Shown here one piece after another: positions 44,801-52,395 of a stretch of DNA of 64,000 bases. The translations under genes were made by a program, and so were the position numbers. The stretch is from the NCBI RefSeq assembly GCF_010586825.1, contig NZ_JAAAGB010000008.1:62001-126000 (forward strand), given 5' to 3'. Origin of the DNA: Draconibacterium mangrovi. Its GTDB lineage: Bacteria > Bacteroidota > Bacteroidia > Bacteroidales > Prolixibacteraceae. Every line of letters begins with the position of its first letter. The stretch's first letter is position 1. Below the pieces are notes generated by a model. That model did not search any database. It saw only the letters and a program-made list of their open reading frames with translations, and was not told the origin of the DNA.

Positions 44801-45512
44801 TATCTTTTACTTCAAAAAAGTCGGGTTTATCTTGTGTTTTCGGGGCAAACTGCTCAACAACCGGCCCTTGAACAAACGAACAGTTGTCTTTGTATGCCGA
44901 AACGATTTTATTCGGATTTTCCTTCGATGTCTTTTTAATCATCTGGAATAACGACGATTCCATTTCTTTTCCATCAATAATGAAGGTTCCGTTAAATATT
45001 TTGTGACGGCAGTGTTCCGAGTTTACCTGGGCAAAACCATAAACTTCGCCATCGGTAAGCGGGCGTCCCATTTCTTTCGACACCGAATTCAGGTATTGAA
45101 TCTCGTCGTCGCTCAAAGCCAACCCTTCCTGTTCGTTGTACGCTGCTATATCTTCAATATTTAAAATCGGATCGGGTTCTTTGTCGATTGCAAAAACCTG
45201 CTGATCAAGCCCTTTGTAGATAGCCTGAAGCATTGGGTCGAATTTTGCTTTTTCATTTTCTACCTCGAAGAATTCCTCCATACGGCGGATTCCTTCAATG
45301 CCCATATTCTGGGTAATTTCTACGGCGTTGGTACTCCACGGAGTAAGCATTTCCTTACGCGGGCCTACAAACCAACCGTCGATTTGCTGAGGTTTTAAAC
45401 TTTCGGCTCCGGAAAATAACCATACCAGTTTTTCGGTATTTTCATCGCCTAAGGGCTGTGCAGAATAAACTGCGATAATATTGTTACTTTGAGTTTTAAA
45501 GAATTGAATCAT
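41823..45512 (-). CDS. purL: Phosphoribosylformylglycinamidine (FGAM) synthase, large single-chain form
   Basis: The 1229-residue ATP-dependent enzyme converts FGAR and glutamine to FGAM in purine synthesis. It joins an N-terminal PurS-like part, two AIRS-like repeats (DHGAGGHLNCLSE, VALVDAERGSVLAIAESL, HDVASGGLITTLLEM) and a C-terminal class I glutaminase with C in GVCNGCQVMVELG, and H/E in PHLERAF. The frame extends to 45560, but ATG 45512 starts the family-typical MIQFF. A -7 element on the minus strand sits at 45565-45558, overlapping the upstream start, which also favours 45512. Confidence 0.96.
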   Translation of the reverse strand: MIQFFKTQSNNIIAVYSAQPLGDENTEKLVWLFSGAESLKPQQIDGWFVGPRKEMLTPWSTNAVEITQNMGIEGIRRMEEFFEVENEKAKFDPMLQAIYKGLDQQVFAIDKEPDPILNIEDIAAYNEQEGLALSDDEIQYLNSVSKEMGRPLTDGEVYGFAQVNSEHCRHKIFNGTFIIDGKEMESSLFQMIKKTSKENPNKIVSAYKDNCSFVQGPVVEQFAPKTQDKPDFFEVKDIETVLSLKAETHNFPTTVEPFNGAATGTGGEIRDRIAGGKGALPIAGTAVYMTSYPRTEAQRSWEQATEERDWLYQTPEEILIKASNGASDFGNKFGQPLITGSLLTFEHFEDFVKYGYDKVIMLAGGIGFGNKKDSLKDEPGKGDKVVLLGGDNYRIGMGGGAVSSVATGEFENHIELNAVQRANPEMQKRAYNAIRALSEADDNPIISIHDHGAGGHLNCLSELVETTGGKIDTSKLPVGDPTLSQKEIIGNESQERMGLVMKPEHVELLRKIAERERAPIYEIGETTGDMQFTFENSKTGEKSIDWQLGYMFGNPPKTIMEDETIVPEFDELEYNWEEIYDLVEQTIQLESVASKDWLTNKVDRSVTGRIAKQQCAGELQLPLNNCGVITLDYQGKAGLATAIGNAPVAALVDAERGSVLAIAESLTNIIWAPMPDKIKSVSLSANWMWPAKNPGENARIYNAVKAASDFACALGINIPTGKDSMSMTQKYKGDVVLAPGTVIISSSGEVTDVKKVVEPVLVNDESKEILYIDLSFMERALGGSAFAQSINKLGRTAPTVADPAKFVTAFNTVQDLIEQELILAGHDVASGGLITTLLEMCFANVKGGMKVDVTSFEEEDLAKILLAENPGIVIQCADNDEVKKQLTDAGVEFMSLGFPVPYRKVRVMNRTIEADFDINSLREMWFKTSYLLDRKQSGEEKALERFKNYKDQGLKFDFKDFTGKAADLGIDLKRRTASGVKAAIIREKGVNGDREMAYAMYLAGMDVKDVHMTDLIAGRETLEDVNMIVFVGGFSNSDVLGSAKGWAGAFKFNETARVALEKFYQREDTLSLGVCNGCQVMVELGVVYPEHSIQPKMLHNESGKFESSFLNVDIQDNKSVMLENMAGMKLGIWVAHGEGKFYLPFNEEQYNIPMKYSNEGYPGNPNGSHFNAASLCSDDGRHLVMMPHLERAFKPHLWANYPADRKADEVAPWIQAFVNAKNWIAEKTK

Positions 45513-45557
45513 GTTGCAGCGAACTATTAATTTAAGAACATGTTGTAAAACACGCTG

Positions 45558-45565
45558 CAAAGATA
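45558..45565 (-). promoter_or_regulatory. -7 element of purL
   Basis: On the minus strand TATCTTTG matches TAnnTTTG. A TTG at 45583-45581 gives a spacer of 15, shorter than usual. The position decides for the ATG at 45512, since a start at 45560 would lie upstream of transcription. Confidence 0.5.
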
Positions 45566-45696
45566 AAAAATATTAATTGGCAAGTCGGCTAAGTTATAAC
45601 AATAAGACAACAGTTTTTTAACACCGAAAACGTTAAATAGGATTAAAAGCCGGCGGATTTCATTTTTTCTGGTTTTCTTTGGGCAAAATTAGGTAC

Positions 45697-46026
45697 ATGA
45701 GAGTTTTATTATTTATTGTCGCTGTAGTTATTATGGTATCGTGCAGCTCGCAACGAAATCTGCAAAAAACATATATCGGAAAACCCTTATCGTCGTTAGA
45801 ATCGGAATTAGGTAAACCTCAAACCGTTTTTAACAAGGAAAGTGAAAACATTTATATTTTTGAAAAAATTGAGATGCTGAAAAGCACTGAAATCAGCCAG
45901 CATAAACTTACGCTTGACCCGATGGTGACACCAAAGGTGAAAAAAACATCGCGTTACACAGTTACCGTTGTTGATGAAGTGATTACGAAAATAGAGCTGG
46001 AAGAACAATACGATCGAAACAATTAA
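45697..46026 (+). CDS. Small lipoprotein of unknown function
   Basis: The 109-residue protein has a lipoprotein signal with lipobox IMVSC (C16) after MRVLLF. The mature part (IGKPLSSLESELGKPQTVF, then strands ending KIELEEQYD) resembles small outer-membrane lipoproteins of the SmpA/OmlA-like or unknown type, where a Gly-x-x-x-x-x-L-G-x-P pattern is common. I do not recognise a named family. ATG 45697 is chosen over TTG 45679 for the clean signal. It stands alone between divergent purL and tRNA-Leu. Confidence 0.65.
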   Translation: MRVLLFIVAVVIMVSCSSQRNLQKTYIGKPLSSLESELGKPQTVFNKESENIYIFEKIEMLKSTEISQHKLTLDPMVTPKVKKTSRYTVTVVDEVITKIELEEQYDRNN

Positions 46027-46125
46027 TAACAGTCTAAATCTGCTGAGAACTGCAAAAAAACAAATTGTATTTATCAGGTTTAAAGAAATTTTATAGTTTT
46101 GCAGGCACGTTCAAAAAAAATTATT

Positions 46126-46211
46126 GCCCAGGTGGTGGAATTGGTAGACACGCAAGGTTGAGGGCCTTGTGGGAGAATTTTCCCGTGCAAGTTCGAGTCT
46201 TGTTCTGGGCA
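46126..46211 (+). tRNA. tRNA-Leu (anticodon GAG)
   Basis: The 86-base gene folds as a class II tRNA. The acceptor stem is GCCCAGG with TCTGGGC (one wobble), and the D-arm has GTGGAATTGGTAGACAC. The anticodon stem CAAGG/CCTTG has loop TTGAGGG with GAG at 46160-46162. A long variable arm (TGGGAGAATTTTCCCGT) and T-arm GTTCGAGTC follow. The 3' CCA is not encoded, as usual in Bacteroidota. An integrase gene lies 290 bases downstream. Confidence 0.95.
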
Positions 46212-46235
46212 CGACGCAAAAATCATCAAAAACTA

Positions 46236-46272
46236 AAAGCGCTTAAAATCAATGTTTTAAGCGCTTTTTTTT
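46236..46272 (+). terminator. Terminator of tRNA-Leu
   Basis: A 13-bp perfect stem, 46236-46248 with 46255-46267, has a six-base loop and a run of Ts. Confidence 0.85.
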
Positions 46273-46326
46273 GTTTTCCAGAAAGTCAAAAAAGCACAAA
46301 AAAAGTCAAAGTAAACGAGACTTTAT

Positions 46327-46470
46327 CGAGAACAAGCATTTTTTTCAAAAACTGTTCTCGGCAAATCGTGTAACTATCTCTTTTACAACATTTAAATTGA
46401 TACGAATTGACTCGATTTGGTGTTGAAAAACATGGTCAGAATGGGTATTTTTGACCAACAATCGAGAACA
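46327..46470. repeat. Three CGAGAACA sites before the integrase gene
   Basis: CGAGAACA occurs at 46327-46334 and 46463-46470, and inverted (TGTTCTCG) at 46353-46360. The first two copies form an inverted pair 18 bases apart. The third sits at the expected start of transcription of the integrase. They may be integrase arm-type sites or part of the attachment region. Confidence 0.5.
46423..46453 (+). promoter_or_regulatory. Promoter of the integrase gene
   Basis: TTG (46423-46425), a 20-base spacer and TATTTTTG (46446-46453) precede the ATG at 46501. The predicted start near 46460 falls on the third CGAGAACA site. Confidence 0.6.
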
Positions 46471-46500
46471 ATTCTTCTGAAACTTTAAAATGAAGAAATT

Positions 46501-47760
46501 ATGAGATTGACGATTAACTTTTTGATGAAAAAATCGAGACAGAAAAACAATGGTGAAATCCCTGTCTACGTGAGATTTACAATGAATTCAAAACGAGTAG
46601 AATTATCTACGGGAATTTACTGCCATTCTGATAAATGGGATGATGTCGGGCAACAAATCCGAGGGAGGAATGAATCCGCCAGGATTCTTAATAACAGGCT
46701 GGACAAAATCCAAAATGAAATCCAGGATCACTATAATAAGCTAAAGTCTTCCGGTGAAGAATTTAATGTTACAACCATAAAGAATAAACTACTTAACATT
46801 GATGAAAGTAAGGGTATTCTTAAAATATTCGATTACTACTTAAATAGCATTCTGGAGAAACTGGATAAAGGTTACTCCATGGAAACTTACAAACACTATA
46901 AATCTTCCAGAAAGAGATTGGCAGCCTTTATTAAATACCAATATAAAAAGGCCGATTATCCAGTTGAGTCTATTGATTACAAATTTTTAGATGCTTTCGA
47001 TGTTTATCTGAAAAAAAGGTTTAAAGTTCACCAGAATACGGCATGGAATTATCACAAACATTTACGACGTGTTTTAAATCTCGCAGTTTCAATGGATCAC
47101 ATACAAAAAAATCCATACAATAAATACAAAGTAGATTTAAAGGAAACTCATCGTGAATTTTTGACGTCTGAAGAACTTGCTAAAATCGAAGAGAAAGATA
47201 TTCAGATTGAACGTTTATCTGCAGTTCGTGACATATTTGTTTTTGCCTGTTATACTGGCCTTTCCTATTCTGATATTTCTAAATTAAGTAAACAGCACTT
47301 GCAAAAGGGTATTGATAAAAACGAATGGATAATCATAGACCGATCTAAAACTAATAACCGTTGCCGGATTCCCATTCTTCCGAAAGCCAAAGAAATTTTG
47401 GAGAAATACAAGAATTATCCCAAAAATCATAACAAAGACCTACTACTTCCCGTGCTAACTAATCAGAAAATGAACAGTTATCTGAAAGAGTTAGGTGATA
47501 TTTGCAGTATTAACAAAAGTATTACAATGCACATGGCCAGGCACACATTTGCAACTTCCGTAACTTTAGCAAATGGGGTTCCTATTGAAACCGTTTCAAA
47601 AGTACTTGGACATTCCTCACTGAAAACAACACAGATTTACGCAAAAATTCTTGATCAGAAGATTTCGGAAGATATGCAAGCACTTCAGGAAAAGCTTGGG
47701 AGTAATGACAAAAAGGAAAGTTCAGCTGAATTCGAGAAAGGCAAGGCTAAGCTTTCTTAA
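46501..47760 (+). CDS. Tyrosine recombinase/integrase, IntDOT-like
   Basis: The 419-residue integrase has an arm-binding domain (about 1-90), a SAM-like core-binding domain (about 105-205) and a catalytic domain (about 220-395). H344 and R347 (HMARHTF), H371 (LGHSS) and Y380 (QIYAK) are intact. The first catalytic arginine is absent: TGLSYSD has S255 there. In IntDOT of CTnDOT the same place is also serine, with an arginine 12 residues upstream; here R243 is 12 residues before S255. The ATG follows a good promoter. It likely inserts and excises the element next to tRNA-Leu. Confidence 0.92.
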   Translation: MRLTINFLMKKSRQKNNGEIPVYVRFTMNSKRVELSTGIYCHSDKWDDVGQQIRGRNESARILNNRLDKIQNEIQDHYNKLKSSGEEFNVTTIKNKLLNIDESKGILKIFDYYLNSILEKLDKGYSMETYKHYKSSRKRLAAFIKYQYKKADYPVESIDYKFLDAFDVYLKKRFKVHQNTAWNYHKHLRRVLNLAVSMDHIQKNPYNKYKVDLKETHREFLTSEELAKIEEKDIQIERLSAVRDIFVFACYTGLSYSDISKLSKQHLQKGIDKNEWIIIDRSKTNNRCRIPILPKAKEILEKYKNYPKNHNKDLLLPVLTNQKMNSYLKELGDICSINKSITMHMARHTFATSVTLANGVPIETVSKVLGHSSLKTTQIYAKILDQKISEDMQALQEKLGSNDKKESSAEFEKGKAKLS

Positions 47761-47781
47761 TTAATCATTTAAACATCTGTA

Positions 47782-48057
47782 TCAATTTTCCAAAGCTGTC
47801 CTTAATCCCAAATCGTAAACACCGGCTCTTTCCAATTCAGGCATTAGGCAAAAGAAGGCGGAATAAATGGACTGAAAGATTGCGCTGGAGGACAGTAAAT
47901 TGGCAAGTGTTTTCCCAATGCTTTGCTGCCAAGTCTCCTTTCGAAGTATGAGAAATGTGTATTGGCAGCAAAGAATACCAATAATTCCAATACTCTTGTC
48001 AATTTGCTGGCTGCGTTTATGCCGTAAGCTTTTGACGTTTGCCTGAATTGAAATCAA
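47782..48057 (-). CDS. Possible small protein downstream of the relaxase
   Basis: A 91-residue frame on the relaxase strand starts 30 bases after the relaxase stop. It has a basic N-terminus (KSLRHKRSQQ) and a hydrophobic centre, with three cysteines. I recognise no family. It may be real, as the last gene of the mobilization run, or a chance frame in the gap before the integrase end. Confidence 0.3.
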   Translation of the reverse strand: MISIQANVKSLRHKRSQQIDKSIGIIGILCCQYTFLILRKETWQQSIGKTLANLLSSSAIFQSIYSAFFCLMPELERAGVYDLGLRTALEN

Positions 48058-48087
48058 TTTGTTGAAGATTTGGGAGAACCTTATGAT

Positions 48088-48987
48088 TTACATCCTGTAG
48101 CCCCTGTTCTTTTTCTTTATAGGCTTTATTCGTTGATATGACTCCTTTTTTTGTTGTCTCTTTTCATCCTTCTCTGCCTGAAGCAGACCTTCTTTGATCA
48201 ACTGATAGAAAGCCTGATCCAGTGATGGATTATCAATAACCGCAATATATTCCTGCCTCTTATTCTCATCCAGCTTGTACTTAATTTTTGAATAACTGAA
48301 TTGCCTGTCAATTTTAGAACCGTTAAATCTCAAATCATTTTTAGTAAACGAAATCCCCTGAACAACATTTGTATTCCCCCTGCATTTGTAGTTTACTGTT
48401 ATCCCCTCTTTATTCAGTTTAGCTTCCAGTTCGTCCAGGTCTTTACATTTGGGTACAAGCTCTTTCAGGCAAATATAAATCTCATATTTTGTTTTGTCCG
48501 GTTCTTTTAGCCGGTGAAACTTCACATTTTCTTTTCCCTTGGCAAAATACAAGTCGTTTTTTCGTGTAAGCTCTTTACAGATCTTTTCACTACGGTAACG
48601 ATCGTTTTTATTGGATATCGTTTTCCCCTGGTTGTTCACCCTGTTATACACAATGTGAATATGAGGATGCTCCTTATCGTAATGCCGGGCTATTATAAAC
48701 TGGGTATTTATGATTCCCATTCTGTTCATGTAATCATCCGCAATCTTTAGAAGAAACTCATTATTCAACTTTGCTTTATCCTGGACGGAAAAATCCAGGG
48801 AAATATGACCTACCGGTTTGCTGACCCGCGAATTGAGTTCTGTTTGAGCAACAAAACTTTTTGTTATCGAATTGGTATTTTTCAAACGAACGCCCTCTAC
48901 CATTAACAATTCAGCCGCTTTCTTTGGATCAAGGATATAATCTACCGCCCCGGCAAAGTCTCCACCTGTTGTAATCTTGGCAATCAT
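48088..48987 (-). CDS. Relaxase (MobB/VirD2-like mobilization nuclease)
   Basis: The 299-residue relaxase nicks oriT and leads DNA transfer with help from a host conjugation system. The N-terminus has the candidate catalytic tyrosine Y17 in AVDYILD. The metal-binding triad is H107-x-H109-x-H111 in KEHPHIHIVYNRV, with a further H102 upstream. The C-terminal 40 residues are strongly basic. Its ATG overlaps the stop of the MobC gene (ATGA) by four bases. Lack of transfer genes means the element is mobilizable, not self-transmissible. Confidence 0.92.
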   Translation of the reverse strand: MIAKITTGGDFAGAVDYILDPKKAAELLMVEGVRLKNTNSITKSFVAQTELNSRVSKPVGHISLDFSVQDKAKLNNEFLLKIADDYMNRMGIINTQFIIARHYDKEHPHIHIVYNRVNNQGKTISNKNDRYRSEKICKELTRKNDLYFAKGKENVKFHRLKEPDKTKYEIYICLKELVPKCKDLDELEAKLNKEGITVNYKCRGNTNVVQGISFTKNDLRFNGSKIDRQFSYSKIKYKLDENKRQEYIAVIDNPSLDQAFYQLIKEGLLQAEKDEKRQQKKESYQRIKPIKKKNRGYRM

Positions 48988-49328
48988 AGAATTTTGTTTA
49001 TTATTCGGTCAATCTTATTAGCAAGAAACAGGTATTCGCTACGAATATGATCGTAACCCTGGGCATTGGCTTTACGTGCAATCTGATTCAGGTTATTGGC
49101 CATTCCTGAGAGTTTTCTTATCTCAGCATTCAGTTCGGGTGTCAGGCGTTGGACAACTGTAGTATTCATTATTGACCGTCTGACGAACTCACTTTGTGAA
49201 ATCCCGGCTTCTTTCGATTTGCTAATAAGGGAGTAATATTCAACGGTCGACATTTTTACCGTTACCTTATATTTCATCTTCTCACCATCCAATTTTCGTG
49301 GACGTCCACCTTTGTTAAATTGCACCAT
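48984..49328 (-). CDS. MobC-like relaxosome accessory protein
   Basis: The 114-residue protein has a basic RPRKLDGEKMKYK N-terminus, a ribbon-helix-helix-like region (VTVKMSTVEYYSLISKSKEAGISQSEFVRRSI, about 23-55) and a helical tail with GMANNLNQIARKANAQG, the usual MobC pattern. It should bind oriT and assist nicking. The gene overlaps the relaxase by four bases, and the candidate oriT lies just ahead of its start. Confidence 0.85.
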   Translation of the reverse strand: MVQFNKGGRPRKLDGEKMKYKVTVKMSTVEYYSLISKSKEAGISQSEFVRRSIMNTTVVQRLTPELNAEIRKLSGMANNLNQIARKANAQGYDHIRSEYLFLANKIDRIINKIL

Positions 49329-49346
49329 ATTTTATTACCATTTTTT

Positions 49347-49388
49347 AGACCAACGGGATGCTAAACATGGGTTTTGGTCTTACCAAAA
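49347..49388. other. Candidate oriT
   Basis: Two nested inverted repeats lie 19-60 bases before the mobC start: AGACCAA (49347-49353) with TTGGTCT (49374-49380), and TTTTGGT (49372-49378) with ACCAAAA (49382-49388). Place and repeat structure fit an oriT, but the nick site is not identified. Confidence 0.4.
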
Positions 49389-49541
49389 CATAAACTTGCT
49401 ATCCTACCTCGAAAGGGTCTTTTTATGGAAATAAAGTTAGGTAACAGAACAGAGAAAGGAAACACCAAACTAACTCAATATCAATCAAATAAAATGCTTC
49501 ATGGGTTTAGCTAGTTCTAATAAATTCTTTTATTAATTGAA

Positions 49542-49673
49542 TCAGTTATCGTCACTTGTCACTAAACCGGCCTGAATATGATTCGTAATCAAGTCCTTAA
49601 TAGCCACACAAGAGACATCGAGTTTTTCTGACAACAATCTGAGGACTTCATCCATGACATGTTGTTTTTCCAT
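49542..49673 (-). CDS. Possible 43-residue protein on the element
   Basis: The frame starts with ATG at 49673 and reads as a helical peptide: EKQHVMDEVLRLLSEKLD, then IKDLITNHIQAG. It lies on the same strand as the STAND-like and mob genes. No family is recognised. The hydrophobic heptad spacing looks protein-like, but there is no other support. Confidence 0.3.
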   Translation of the reverse strand: MEKQHVMDEVLRLLSEKLDVSCVAIKDLITNHIQAGLVTSDDN

Positions 49674-49877
49674 CGTTGCCACCGGAATCCCTTATTTATA
49701 TTGAGTGTAATTATACAATAGATGACGAACGTTTAGCAATTAATCTGCTTTAACCTTTTAGTTTAAATTCTGACTTATTATTGCGATGCGTTCCAGTTAA
49801 TTCAAAACCATTGGTGCTCTCTTATCAGATTCTTCTAGAACTCAGTATCAATAGTGTTAAATAACGGGCTAATTATA

Positions 49878-51515
49878 CTACTTTGAATTATGGTCTAACA
49901 TTTCATTTAATGTAGATAATGATATGGAAATACATTCCGAAACATCCAAATCGGTTTTCGAATACGCCTCACATTCAAGCAATTTCGTGTTGATCTCTTT
50001 AACAAGCTCCAATTCATTATTTTGCATTGCCATTTTCACGAAAAACTTAGTCATACTGCACTGCATCAGCCTATTACCTCTATAATATTCTATAATCTTA
50101 AAAAATAAGTCAGTTGAAAATAATACATCTTCGGTCCACGTACGAAAAATAATGTATTCAAGGATTGTCTTTTGGGCGAAACAAATCATAATTTTTAAAT
50201 CGATAGTGTCGGTTGGAATTAAATATTCATAAAAAATTCCTTCTGAAATAAGCTGATCGTACGCCGGAACCAGTTCCGGAACAGACAATAATTGATTTTT
50301 GTCAACGAAAGTAGTTTCTCGGCCCTTCTTACAAAGAGTTACAAATCGTTTCAGTAACAACAATTTTTCCTCCAGAAAAGGGTGTGAAAATATTCTTGTT
50401 TTAATAAAATGATTGAGTAAAATTATTTCGGATATGTTATCGTTTTGCCTGAATTTATGAATAAATAACGAAAATGAATAAGGATGAGATATGATTTCAA
50501 GTACATCTTTATATCGGCTAAAAATATCTTTGTATTTGGATTCCGCATTCTGAAGTTTTAAGAGTGAATAAATTTCGTCTGAACTGAAAAGCGGAAAATT
50601 TATGGCATCGATATTTTTCTCATATGTAAAAGCAACATCGAACCAAAAGGATCGTCGAATCGGATTTTTATAAAGTTTTTGAACAAATACATCCAGGTTT
50701 TCCGGCCTGCACGTTAGCAACACTTTAAACCAACCTCCATCATCAACCATCATGATATGCATAATATTATCAACAAGTTGAGCGTAACGCTTCTGCTCGA
50801 AAAATACATCATCAACATCATCGATTATTAACCAAATACGCCCTTTCCGTTTTTCCGGATATTTATGAAAGTAGAAGTGACGGCTAGAATCGACTTCGAA
50901 CTTTAAAAGCTGGTTGATTAAATCAATATTACTGTTTTTTGAATAGAGGTTAAAAAATATTTCCCCATCAATTAAACAGACGATATCATTTTCAAATTTC
51001 TCATTTCCCTGTAAAAAATATTTTTCTACAAGCTGTATCATCAGGGTCGATTTTCCATATCCGTCGGGAGCAATAAAAAGGGTGGCCGGAGTATTGCTTG
51101 TCTCAAATTTTTCAAAGCGATCTAATAGCGGTCGTCTAAAGATGAATTTCTGGTTATTATATTTGGTTTTTTGTTTTAACGAATCAAGACTGGTTCGCGT
51201 AACTTGCATCATTCGCCTTTTTAATAACTCCCATTGATCCTCTTCGGTGTCGGTTAGTTTAACTTCACCGTAACAAGCATAAAAATCATTCCAGTCTTTA
51301 AATCCAACAAATTCGGCTAAGGTATCAAGGGTATACTTGGAAGGGTTATGATTACTTTTTATCAGTCCAAAAAATCTTTTAAGGGTAGAAACGCTAATCT
51401 GCTTTTGAGTTTCTTCATATATTTTCTGCGACAGCCAGTTGCAATCGCTTCCATATAATCTTACTTTATTAAGTTTAGCCTGGACGCTGTTTCTTAACAA
51501 CTTGTAAATATCCAC
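49878..51515 (-). CDS. HTH-plus-P-loop NTPase protein (STAND-like), possible defence or regulator gene
   Basis: The 545-residue protein has an N-terminal helical domain (about 5-80) of a type seen in Bacteroidota, resembling an HTH: NWLSQKIYEETQKQISVSTLKRFFGLIKSN then TLAEFVGFKDWNDFYACYG. A P-loop ATPase follows, with Walker A APDGYGKST (149-157) and Walker B IWLIIDDVDDVF (about 227-238). A helical C-terminal part (about 300-545) has no clear TPR or LRR repeats. The layout matches STAND regulators, many of which sense phage or signals. It is carried by the mobile region, away from the mob genes. Anti-phage defence and transcription control are both possible, and neither is proven. Confidence 0.7.
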   Translation of the reverse strand: MDIYKLLRNSVQAKLNKVRLYGSDCNWLSQKIYEETQKQISVSTLKRFFGLIKSNHNPSKYTLDTLAEFVGFKDWNDFYACYGEVKLTDTEEDQWELLKRRMMQVTRTSLDSLKQKTKYNNQKFIFRRPLLDRFEKFETSNTPATLFIAPDGYGKSTLMIQLVEKYFLQGNEKFENDIVCLIDGEIFFNLYSKNSNIDLINQLLKFEVDSSRHFYFHKYPEKRKGRIWLIIDDVDDVFFEQKRYAQLVDNIMHIMMVDDGGWFKVLLTCRPENLDVFVQKLYKNPIRRSFWFDVAFTYEKNIDAINFPLFSSDEIYSLLKLQNAESKYKDIFSRYKDVLEIISHPYSFSLFIHKFRQNDNISEIILLNHFIKTRIFSHPFLEEKLLLLKRFVTLCKKGRETTFVDKNQLLSVPELVPAYDQLISEGIFYEYLIPTDTIDLKIMICFAQKTILEYIIFRTWTEDVLFSTDLFFKIIEYYRGNRLMQCSMTKFFVKMAMQNNELELVKEINTKLLECEAYSKTDLDVSECISISLSTLNEMLDHNSK

Positions 51516-52065
51516 AACAATCTATTTTATAGGTAAATAATTTCCAATATTCAAATAGATTAATTGCTTGTCTAAGTACAAAAGTATTGCAAAATGTTAA
51601 AGAAACCAACAGCTGATGGGGTATACACATCTTAGAACAATTAATATTAAAAAGTTAGTCTGTGATAATCGAATTCAAAGCCCATCTGTTCGATTATTTG
51701 AGCTTTCAATTCTTAAAATTCGGAATTAGGGAGTCCCCCTACACAATAGAATAAAAACCCTGAATTTCGGCTAGTTACCCAACTGCAAATCAAAAACTTT
51801 ATTTATCATATAATCAAAACTCTAATGAGCTAATTAATGTAATTATTTCATTCATTATTATGAATAAAATGAGCAACAACATGAAAAGCTATTGTTACAA
51901 CTTTCTGCTTTACAGATACTATTTTTGTATTCCAAGTTGTTGATAAAATCATTGCTAGCGCAAGGCCGTTATCGGTTACACTGAGTAATTCCGAGTGAAA
52001 GGAATTATGAAACTGCCAAAAGCAGGCTATTCGTTGAGATAAAAAATTAGGTTTTAATTGATACA
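51516..52065. other. 550-bp gap beside the STAND-like gene
   Basis: I see a 9-bp inverted repeat, ATAATCGAA (51665-51673) with TTCGATTAT (51689-51697), which could be a regulatory or terminator hairpin. The remainder is AT-rich. A 72-codon frame at 51848-52066 on the minus strand shows no protein features. The far end of the mobile element may lie here, but no repeat marks it. Confidence 0.4.
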
Positions 52066-52251
52066 ATGGATACTACAACAAGAAAAGCGACGGTTTATTT
52101 GGACAGGGACCTTGTTGAAAGTAAGAAAACATCGGGAATTTACACCTCTACAAAAAAAGACATCAATCCTTTTATAAGCGTATACGGTAAGGAGAGAAAT
52201 TCTTTTATTGTTGACTGGCAAGTTTGTGATGAGGAATACCTTGAAAAATAA
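52066..52251 (+). CDS. Small hypothetical protein
   Basis: The 61-residue frame starts at ATG 52066 and reads KATVYLDRDLVESKKTSGIY, then YGKERNSFIVDWQVCDEEYLE. It is charged with even composition, more protein-like than a shadow frame. I recognise no family. Confidence 0.4.
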   Translation: MDTTTRKATVYLDRDLVESKKTSGIYTSTKKDINPFISVYGKERNSFIVDWQVCDEEYLEK

Positions 52252-52395
52252 ATCAACAGGTAGATCTGAGGTGCTGAGGGAATAATCAGCAATTTTTCTT
52301 TATTCTGAATTCAGGCTGAATAAGGCGTAAATGGTATTGCCCAAAATCAGCTCTAAATAACAACTGAATAATTAGAAACCGTTAAAAGCAAAGCC

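Larger units (their letters stand above)
49329..49877. other. 549-bp gap between mobC and the STAND-like gene
   Basis: It holds the candidate oriT (49347-49388) and a 43-residue frame (49542-49673, minus). The rest is AT-rich without a clear feature. Confidence 0.4.
46423..51515. mobile_element. Probable small mobilizable/integrative element next to tRNA-Leu (ends unresolved)
   Basis: The integrase gene, a MobC/relaxase pair, a candidate oriT and a STAND-like gene follow tRNA-Leu. NBU1 of Bacteroides is known to integrate in a tRNA-Leu gene and to carry an integrase plus mobilization genes, so the type fits. I found no second copy of the tRNA 3' end (GTTCGAGTC) in the window, and no terminal direct repeats, so the boundaries given are only the first and last mobile-type features. 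The element may end near 52 kb or further. Confidence 0.5.

Noticed and set aside
42107-44938. Plus-strand ORFs over purL
   Set aside because: All are shadows of the purL coding strand, which has intact catalytic motifs throughout.
51848-52066. 72-codon minus ORF in the gap beside the STAND-like gene
   Set aside because: Overlaps the start of the 52066 gene and shows no protein-like composition.
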